A DNA stretch of 35,927 nucleotides. It comes from [Actinomadura] parvosata subsp. kistnae. GTDB lineage: Bacteria > Actinomycetota > Actinomycetes > Streptosporangiales > Streptosporangiaceae. Positions 31,326 through 35,927 of the stretch are shown here, piece after piece (positions within the stretch are counted from its first letter, which is position 1; each line of letters starts with the position of its first letter). The position numbers and the translations under genes are program-made. The stretch lies in assembly GCF_900323885.1 (NCBI RefSeq), contig NZ_OOHJ01000028.1:1-35927 (forward strand). The letters run 5' to 3'. The notes beneath the pieces were generated by a model. It ran no database searches. It had not been told where the DNA came from and saw only the letters and a program-made list of their open reading frames with translations.

Positions 31326-34300
31326 TCACGGGCACACCTGCCGGAACTCCTCCCCCTCCACATAGCGCCGCCACTCGGTGCGGGTGAAGGAGCGGCCCGC
31401 CTGCGCGCACACCGCGGCGGCCGGGTCGGCGGGCGCGGCGACGTTCCACAGCCGCAGCGTCAGGTCGGCGCTCACCGTGGCGAGCGTGGTCCCGTCCGGG
31501 CTGAAGGCCACGTCGGCCACGGTCTTCGTGTGACCGGTCAGCGCGGGGCCGATCTGGCGGAGAGTCGGTACGTCCCACAGTCGCACGGTGCGGTCACCCG
31601 AGCCGGTGGCGAGGATCCTGCCGTCGGGGCTGAACGCCATCGCGCTGACGGAGTTGGTGTGACCGGTCAGGATGATCCCGTTCTGGCGCCGGGTCGCCAC
31701 GTCCCACAGCCGCACGGTGCCGTCGGCCGCCGTGGTGGCCAGGAGCTTCCCGTCGCCGCTGAAGGCCAGGGCGCTGTGCTGATCGGTGGCCGCGCCGCGC
31801 AGCGGTTCCCCGAGCTGGCGGCGGGTGGCGACGTCGAACAGCCGGACGGTCAGGTCGCTGCCGGCCAGCGCCAGGATGGAGCCGTCGGGGCTGAACGCCT
31901 TCGCGGGCACGAAGCTCGTGTGGTCCTTGACGATGATGCGCGGTCCGGTTTCGTGGCGGCCCACGACGTCCCAGAGCGCGACGGATCCGTCGTGGCCGGT
32001 CAGCGTCCAGAAGGCGCTGAGCCCGCCGTCGGCGCTCAGCTCGCCGAAGGAGCGGAGCCTGTCGGCGCGGCCGAGCTGGCGGCGGGTGGCGGCGTCCCAC
32101 CGCCGGATGACGCCGTCGGTCCCGGCCGTGGTGAGCGTCCTGCCGTCACGGCTGAACCTGATGGCGCGGGCGCCGGCCCATTCGCGGGGCAGCGGATCGT
32201 CCTCGGGGAGCAGGCGCCGGCCTGACTCGCGGCGGGTGGCGACGTCGTAGAGCCGGACGGCGCTGTCCTTGCGGTCGGCGCCCATCGCGATCACGGGGTC
32301 GGCGACTGCCAGGGTCTTTCCGTCGGGGCTGAAGGCGACGTCGTACGTGCCGGGCATCGCCGCGCCGAGCTGTCGGTGCGCCGTCGGGTCCCACAGCCAC
32401 ACCTGGCCGTCGACGTCGGCGGCCGCGAGCGTCCTCCCGTCGGGGCTGAACGCCAGCCGCTCGTTCCAGAACCGCCTGTTGGTCAGCGGATCGCCCACCT
32501 GCCGGCGGCTCGTGGTGTCCCACAGCCTGGTGTAGCCGTCCCTGCCGCCGGTGGCGAGCCGTGTCCCGTCCGGGCTGAAGGCCACCGTGTAGAAGCCGAG
32601 GTCGCTGCCCGTTCCCTCCAGGACGCCGCCGATCTGCTCGTGGGTGGTCAGATCCCACAGCCGGGCGGTCCGGTCGGCGATGCTGACCGTCGCGAGCGTT
32701 CCGCCGTCCGGGCTGAGGGAGATGCCGCTGATGTCGCCGGCGTGCCCGGTCAGCGCCTTGCCCAGCTGTCGGCGGGTGGCGAGGTCCCAGACGCGGGCGG
32801 TGTCGTCGGCGCCTGCGGTGATCAGGCGTCCGCCGTCCGGGCTGAAGGCCACCTGAGCGATGGAGTTGCGGACGGACGCGTGGTCGGCGCGGCCGATGGG
32901 TGCTCCGGCCTGCCGGCGTTCGACGGTGTCCCACAACCGCACGGTGCCGCTCGCGGTCGCGGTCGCGAGGGTCCTGCCGCTCGGGCTGAACGCCATCGCA
33001 GTCACCCCGTCCACGACGTCCATCGGGCGTCCCAGCGGCCGGCGGGTGGCCACGTCCCAGAGCACGACCTCGTGGAAGCAGGCTGTGGCCAGCACTTTCC
33101 CGCTGGGGCTGAAGGCCGCCTCGAACCCGAAGACGCACAGACCGTCATGGACGATCGGGTCTCCGAGCTGCCGGCGGCTCGCCGCGTCCCACAATCGGAC
33201 GGTGCCGTTGTAGCCGGTCGCGATGATGGACCCGGTGGGGCTGAACAGCAGCTGGTCGATGGAGGTGTCCTGGGTGGGGAAGATCCCCCTGTCGGGGCGG
33301 GCCGCCACGTCGAGCAGGCGGCGGCGCGTCTCGGGCGTCTCGGCCAGCCGCCACGCCGTCACGGCCAGCAGCGCGGAGGTGACGGGATCGTCGGTGACCT
33401 CGCTTTCCATGGCGAGCCGGCGCGATGCCGCCAGTTGCCGCTGCTGGACTGCCAGCAGGCGCTGCCGGTCGGCGTTGTTCGCCGCGTTCACGGCGATGCC
33501 GGCGGCCAGCAGGGCGAGCACCGACAGCGTGGCCAGCCCGGCCATGACGAAGGCGCGGCGCCGGCCCGCCCGCCGCGCGGCCCGGGCGGACGCCGCGACG
33601 AAGGCGCTCACGACCGGGCCGGGCGGCGGGAAGCTGCGCGGGTCGCGCTCCCAGCGGGGCCGGCTGTCCTGTACGGCCAGCAGCCGGGCTCCGCGGTAGA
33701 GGAAGGCGGGGTCGCGGTGGTTGTCGGCCCACTGCCCGGCGTCCTCGATGAGCCGGTCGTACACCGCGTGCGCGGTCAGGTCGGGTTCGAGCCACTGCCG
33801 CAAGGTGGGCCAGGCGGTCAGCAGGGCGTCGTGGGCGATCTCCGCGTGGTCCTCGTGCAGCGTGATCAGGCGCAGTGCGGCGAACGCCGACAGCAGCTCC
33901 CCGACCCGCGCCTTGCGCTGCTCCGAGTCCGCGGCCGCGGCGGCGTGCAGCTCGGCCCAGGTCGCGCCGCGCCGCACCATCCGCCCGCCGGAGGTGATCA
34001 GCGTCATCCGCCGGAACATCCGCAGCGTGGCCTTACGATCATCCGGTGGCAGCCGGTCGAGCACCTCGTCGGACGTGCGCTGCACGGAGGCGCGGACCTG
34101 CCCGGAGTCCTCGTACCCGCGGATGGTCAGTCTGCCGTTCTCGCGTCTTTCCCAGGTGTTGAGCAGGGCCTGCGACAGCAGCGGCAGGGAGGCGGCCTCG
34201 AAGCCGTCGCCGGCGCGCACCTCACGCAGGATGATGTCGACCAGGCCGGGCTCCAGCTCCAGGCCCACGGCGGCGGCTGGACCGGTGATGGCCAGCCGCA

Positions 34301-34982
34301 GGTCCGGCTCCGCCATCGGCTCGACGATCACCTGGCCGTCCTGGATGGCCCCGGCGAGCTGGGGGTAGGCGGCGCAGCGGTCCCAGTAGTCCGCGCGCAC
34401 TCCGATGATCACCGCGGCGCCGGCTCCGGCCAGGGCGTGCAGGGTCCGGACGAACGCCTGGCGCTCCCGCTCGTCGCTCACCAAGGTGAACAGCTCCTCG
34501 AACTGGTCCACCACCAGCACGAGTCGCCCATCCGGCGGGCCGTCCTCCTCCGCCCGCTCCCGCACTCCTCCGCCGTCCTCTCCCGGCCGCGGCCGCACCC
34601 CCTCGCCGGCCTCCTCCGCACGCGCTCGTAATCGCCGGCCGGCCTCCTCCGCGCCACCGCCGTACGCCTGCGCCCAGGCTTCGGCCAGCGCGCGAAACGG
34701 CTCGGCGGTCGGGGTGACCAGCAGGCGCGGCCAGCTCCGCGATCCGGGCGGCAGCGGCGTGTCCTGCGCGAGCGCCGGCATCACCCCCGCCCGCAGCAGC
34801 GACGACTTGCCCACGCCCGACGCCCCTGAGACGAGCAGGATGCAGCCGCCCTCCCGCAGCCGGGGCGCGAGCCGCTCCAGCAGGTCGCGGACCGCCCGCC
34901 GTCGCCCGAAGAACAGCTCGCTCCGGTCGCTCTCGAACGGCGCGAGCCCCTGGTAGGGACACACCTCATCCGGGTCACGCAC
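31326..34982 (-). CDS. nSTAND1 NTPase with transmembrane segment and 14 WD40 repeats
   Basis: A 1218-aa signal-transduction ATPase. 'CPYQGLAPFESDRSELFFGR' opens the nSTAND1 module. Walker A is 'VSGASGVGKSSLLRAG' (about residues 48-63) and Walker B 'RLVLVVDQFEELF' (about 150-162), with a repetitive Glu/Arg/Gly-rich insertion between them (about 108-148). One membrane helix ('FVMAGLATLSVLALLAAGIA') lies at about residues 479-500. Fourteen WD40 blades of the 'AFSPDGRxLATxxxDGTVRLWD' type follow, enough for two seven-bladed propellers, and the end 'WRRYVEGEEFRQVC' is the normal family C-terminus. STAND proteins use ligand-triggered oligomerisation; the trigger here is unknown. Start: GTG 34982 is the only start in frame before a stop, but a frame with ATG and ribosome binding site (near 35045) ends just inside, so the N-terminus may be frameshifted. 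Confidence 0.9.
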   Translation of the reverse strand: MRDPDEVCPYQGLAPFESDRSELFFGRRRAVRDLLERLAPRLREGGCILLVSGASGVGKSSLLRAGVMPALAQDTPLPPGSRSWPRLLVTPTAEPFRALAEAWAQAYGGGAEEAGRRLRARAEEAGEGVRPRPGEDGGGVRERAEEDGPPDGRLVLVVDQFEELFTLVSDERERQAFVRTLHALAGAGAAVIIGVRADYWDRCAAYPQLAGAIQDGQVIVEPMAEPDLRLAITGPAAAVGLELEPGLVDIILREVRAGDGFEAASLPLLSQALLNTWERRENGRLTIRGYEDSGQVRASVQRTSDEVLDRLPPDDRKATLRMFRRMTLITSGGRMVRRGATWAELHAAAAADSEQRKARVGELLSAFAALRLITLHEDHAEIAHDALLTAWPTLRQWLEPDLTAHAVYDRLIEDAGQWADNHRDPAFLYRGARLLAVQDSRPRWERDPRSFPPPGPVVSAFVAASARAARRAGRRRAFVMAGLATLSVLALLAAGIAVNAANNADRQRLLAVQQRQLAASRRLAMESEVTDDPVTSALLAVTAWRLAETPETRRRLLDVAARPDRGIFPTQDTSIDQLLFSPTGSIIATGYNGTVRLWDAASRRQLGDPIVHDGLCVFGFEAAFSPSGKVLATACFHEVVLWDVATRRPLGRPMDVVDGVTAMAFSPSGRTLATATASGTVRLWDTVERRQAGAPIGRADHASVRNSIAQVAFSPDGGRLITAGADDTARVWDLATRRQLGKALTGHAGDISGISLSPDGGTLATVSIADRTARLWDLTTHEQIGGVLEGTGSDLGFYTVAFSPDGTRLATGGRDGYTRLWDTTSRRQVGDPLTNRRFWNERLAFSPDGRTLAAADVDGQVWLWDPTAHRQLGAAMPGTYDVAFSPDGKTLAVADPVIAMGADRKDSAVRLYDVATRRESGRRLLPEDDPLPREWAGARAIRFSRDGRTLTTAGTDGVIRRWDAATRRQLGRADRLRSFGELSADGGLSAFWTLTGHDGSVALWDVVGRHETGPRIIVKDHTSFVPAKAFSPDGSILALAGSDLTVRLFDVATRRQLGEPLRGAATDQHSALAFSGDGKLLATTAADGTVRLWDVATRRQNGIILTGHTNSVSAMAFSPDGRILATGSGDRTVRLWDVPTLRQIGPALTGHTKTVADVAFSPDGTTLATVSADLTLRLWNVAAPADPAAAVCAQAGRSFTRTEWRRYVEGEEFRQVCP

Positions 34983-35138
34983 CGCACCGACCGCCTCGCG
35001 GGACCAGAACCCGGCGGATGTCGCCGATGTCTCCCTTCCCCATGGCCCTCATTCTGGGTGCGCACCGCCGCGCCGATCAACGTCGCGGCGTCCTCACCCC
35101 CGGAGCACCGTGCAGGCTGGCCTGACGGCCGGTCATCA

Positions 35139-35927
35139 TTACAGGTTCTCGAGGAAGGCGAGCAGGCTGTCGGTGGGTTTGTAGCGGGTCGAGCGAGGTT
35201 CGTGGAGGACGGTGCGGGCGAGGGCTCGTTCTTTGAGGGCCAGGTCGGCGTGGAGATGGATGTCCGTTGATTTGGGGTTGGCGTGTCCGAGCCAGAGGGC
35301 GATGGTGGCGGTATCGATCCCGGCCTGGGGCAGGGCCATCGCGGCGGAGTATCGCAGGGTGTGCGGGGTGACGTTCTTGGTGGCGAGGGTGGGCAGGTTG
35401 CGGTGGCGGTGGGAAGGTGCTTGGCGAGCAGGTCGGCGACGGCGTCTCGGCTGAGGTGCTGTCCCGTGCGGGTAGGGAACAGCGGGTCGGTGGGGGTGGC
35501 TTGCCGATGAGTGATCCATTGCTGGAGCAGCTGGGCGGTGGGTTTGGTCAGCGGGGTGCATCGTTGTTTGCGGCCTTTGCCGGTGCAGCGTAGGTGAGCT
35601 CCTGTCTCAAGGACGGCGTCAGGGCAGGTCAGGGTGATGAGCTCGGAGACGCACAGGCCAGTTTGAAGTGCGGTGAGCAGCAGTAGGTGATCGCGCCGGC
35701 CGAGCGGGGCGGCGCGGTCTGGGGCGGTCAGGAGCGCGTCGGTCTCAGGGCGGGTGAGGAAACAGACCTGGGTGAAGTCGTGGCGTTTGTGCCGGATGGC
35801 CAGGACGCGCTGGATGAGCAGGGCGTGTTCCGGGCAGCGGAGGGCGGCGCAGCGGAACAGGGAGTGCACCCCGGTACCGGGGGACTCCTCGGTGCCCGTT
35901 ACCTCGGCGCCCGTCAGGAGATCCACG
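35139..35927 (-). pseudogene. Tyrosine recombinase/integrase, inactivated, 5' end off window
   Basis: The first frame (from the window edge) has 'FLTRPETDALLTAPDRAAPL', 'LLLTALQTGLCVSELITLTC' and 'CTGKGRKQRCTPLTKPTAQL'. At about 35391 homology moves by one base to a frame with 'VTPHTLRYSAAMALPQAGID', 'IALWLGHANPKSTDIHLHAD' and 'RYKPTDSLLAFLENL', ending at TAA 35139. Three lesions are visible: the first catalytic Arg of 'TGLRVSEL' is Cys (codon at 35651-35653), the nucleophile Tyr of 'IYLHADLALKE' is His (35256-35258), and one base is missing in a C run. Both substitutions fit single transitions (Arg CGC to TGC, Tyr TAT to CAT). The protein would be inactive even without the frameshift. Confidence 0.88.

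Noticed and set aside
31400..33250. Repetitive DNA considered as a tandem repeat or CRISPR-like array
   Set aside because: The period of about 125-130 bp corresponds to WD40 blades of a single open reading frame; there are no identical repeats with unique spacers.
32376..34631. Plus-strand frame of 751 codons opposite the STAND-WD40 gene
   Set aside because: It mirrors the WD40 repeats in antisense, giving a periodic but meaningless product.
1..35927. tRNA genes or integrase attachment sites
   Set aside because: No tRNA-like T-loop and acceptor arrangement was seen by eye near the recombinase remnants, and no direct repeat flanking the ten-gene block was found. A tRNA-scanning program would be needed to exclude them.

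Overview
The window is high-GC DNA with actinomycete character: GTG starts, GC-rich third codon positions, an FxLD-type methyltransferase, DUF4192 and DUF932 proteins, and an nSTAND1/WD40 protein. It is most likely from a filamentous actinobacterium such as Streptomyces, Nonomuraea or a relative (inference from gene content). It reads as an accessory region made of a few intact genes, many gene fragments, several insertion sequences, and one long co-directional gene block.

Left part (1-7.5 kb). The tail of an antibiotic-biosynthesis-monooxygenase-like protein precedes a complete serine hydroxymethyltransferase (glyA). Facing it is an orphan FxLD-system methyltransferase with no recognisable lanthipeptide precursor. 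Shards of a WD40 protein and a tyrosine recombinase follow, then a four-helix membrane protein, a frameshifted recombinase remnant, and a secreted family-44 glycoside hydrolase on the minus strand.

Middle (7.5-20.7 kb) is dominated by nested insertion sequences. A truncated IS256-family element (7.52-10.0 kb) and a nearly complete one (17.35-20.64 kb) each carry a 1684-bp ISL3-family element. The two ISL3 transposases are identical in sequence. Both copies sit at the same codon of the two divergent IS256 transposase genes, in the same relative orientation, each with a perfect 8-bp target duplication. A third, different ISL3 element (15.44-17.12 kb) sits in the terminal repeat of another IS256 remnant. 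Between them are an MFS transporter fragment, a NarL-type regulator, a two-component pair whose kinase is frameshifted, and two broken membrane or PH-domain genes.

Right part (20.9-29.8 kb) is one block of ten minus-strand genes with short gaps and good ribosome binding sites. In transcription order they are: single-strand-binding protein, ParB-like protein, a small Cys-rich protein, a PP2C-like protein lacking the usual catalytic acids, DUF932, an unknown, DUF3560-like, a coiled-coil unknown, a von Willebrand A protein, and DUF4192. It resembles a plasmid or integrative-element maintenance module and is the best candidate for a poorly described system. A nested inverted repeat of about 280 bp lies immediately upstream of its first gene.

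Right end (30.2-35.9 kb). An IS5 fragment is fused to a broken ISAs1 transposase. An intact 1218-aa nSTAND1 NTPase with 14 WD40 repeats follows. Last is a tyrosine recombinase that has lost its first catalytic Arg, its Tyr and its reading frame. Several genes carry single-base indels, some in short G/C runs, so read-level checking is warranted before calling all of them pseudogenes.
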